Positions 4,763 through 5,277 of a stretch of 5,277 nucleotides of DNA are shown in pieces (positions within the stretch are counted from its first letter, which is position 1; every line of letters begins with the position of its first letter). Origin of the DNA: Verrucomicrobiales bacterium (GTDB taxonomy: Bacteria; Verrucomicrobiota; Verrucomicrobiia; Limisphaerales; Palsa-1400); NCBI GenBank assembly GCA_028293405.1, contig JAQGOW010000286.1:1-5277 (forward strand), read 5' to 3'. The notes under the pieces are model-generated. The model had not been told where the DNA came from and did no database searches. It saw only the letters and a program-made list of their open reading frames with translations. The position numbers were made by a program, and so were the translations under genes.

Positions 4763-5277
4763 TTAAATGCGAATTTCGGCAACAGGCCGGTGAACGGCCC
4801 ACTGAGCAATCGGCGTCGATTCACCGCATTCGACACAAGCCGTTGTTGGAAATGTCTGGCCACATTTCGGACAGGCCGCGTTCGTCGCAAAAATATCAAA
4901 CGCCACTCCGCATGGTCGACAAACCCATAGCGCCGCCGCCGGTGGTGACGTGTGACACGAGGGACAGGAAAACTCGGGGTGTTTCGAGAGCGCCGCGATT
5001 TTCGATAGCGCACGAGCATATTTCAACCCCGACCAACAATTCATCAGGATGAACGCCGCCATAATCCCGATCCAAGGTGAGCGCAGTGCAAATGCGAGCA
5101 GCACCAGCAAAACAACTCCCCCCATTCCGATGATTGTCGCAACAAACAGACTACGCGCTTTGCCGAGCATGAACCACAACAGCGACCGCAAAATCTGTCC
5201 GCCATCGAGCGGATAAACTGGCATCATGTTAAACACAAGCAGCGCGGTGTTGATGTACCAGATCGCGCGAATGAAGG
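4763..5277 (-). CDS. M50 (site-2 protease) family metallopeptidase with two C-terminal zinc ribbons (5' end outside window)
   Basis: The frame is open to the right edge; 170 C-terminal residues are visible, numbered here from Phe at 5275. The signature NMMPVYPLDGG (16-26) carries the third zinc ligand, Asp24, of M50 membrane metallopeptidases, which cut substrates within the membrane. The HExxH site should lie upstream, beyond the window. Hydrophobic segments near 3-20, 42-63 and 66-82 are membrane helices. After them a soluble tail holds two zinc ribbons: Cys104/107 with 119/122, and Cys135/138 with 147/150. Such ribbons may recognise substrate or a partner, but that is inference. The family includes SpoIVFB-like and RseP-like enzymes; the tail rules out a classical RseP with C-terminal PDZ. 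parE follows on the same strand after 125 bp. I am confident of the family but not of the substrate. Confidence 0.88.
   Translation of the reverse strand, partial: FIRAIWYINTALLVFNMMPVYPLDGGQILRSLLWFMLGKARSLFVATIIGMGGVVLLVLLAFALRSPWIGIMAAFILMNCWSGLKYARALSKIAALSKHPEFSCPSCHTSPPAAALWVCRPCGVAFDIFATNAACPKCGQTFPTTACVECGESTPIAQWAVHRPVAEIRI
4826..4966 (-). other. Tandem zinc-ribbon tail of the M50 peptidase
   Basis: Four CxxC pairs fall in 47 residues: CPSC, CRPC, CPKC and CVEC. Spacing is 11 residues between the first two pairs, 12 between the second and third, and 8 between the last two. The pattern fits two independent treble-clef or rubredoxin-like ribbons. It lies after the last hydrophobic segment, so it should be on one membrane face as a compact soluble module. 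Confidence 0.75.

Noticed and set aside
4720..5052. Plus-strand open frame opposite the M50 peptidase
   Set aside because: The minus strand encodes the PLDGG motif and four CxxC pairs; the plus frame is a low-complexity shadow.

Overview
The window looks like an ordinary chromosomal stretch from a Verrucomicrobiota bacterium, most likely of the Pedosphaera/Limisphaerales kind. This placement is an inference from protein style: a ParE-type topoisomerase resembling those of Bacteroidota and Verrucomicrobiota, membrane proteins with CxC(G)...CPxC zinc ribbons, weak or absent Shine-Dalgarno sites, and GC-rich short intergenic repeats. No RNA gene, CRISPR array, insertion sequence or phage gene was recognised.

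Layout from left to right. Positions 3-866 (+) hold the 3' part of a low-complexity protein: a short helical domain, then a Gln-rich linker, a Tyr-rich block and a Gly/Phe/Asn/Ser/His-rich tail. Positions 867-1433 are a gene-free gap between two convergent genes. It contains several short repeats (a strong hairpin, 9-bp and 10-bp tandem units, a 13-bp direct repeat) and one good plus-strand terminator. Positions 1434-2723 (-) encode a four-helix membrane protein with an N-terminal zinc ribbon and a duplicated domain with a period of exactly 80 residues. Positions 2802-4637 (-) encode a complete type IIA topoisomerase ATPase/TOPRIM subunit, best called ParE. Positions 4763 to the right edge (-) hold the C-terminal part of an M50 (site-2 protease) membrane metallopeptidase ending in two zinc ribbons.

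The three minus-strand genes run M50 peptidase, parE, zinc-ribbon membrane protein. They are probably not one operon. A strong GC hairpin directly follows parE, and a promoter-like sequence overlaps its tail just before the next gene. The gap before parE is 125 bp and contains only weak signals. parC does not adjoin parE on either side.

The points most worth a second look are the 80-residue internal duplication, the prion-like composition of the first protein, a Gln in place of the conserved Asp of the TOPRIM EGDSA motif in ParE, the terminator/promoter overlap that questions a start codon, and the repeat-rich convergent gap. I saw no convincing new multi-gene system.
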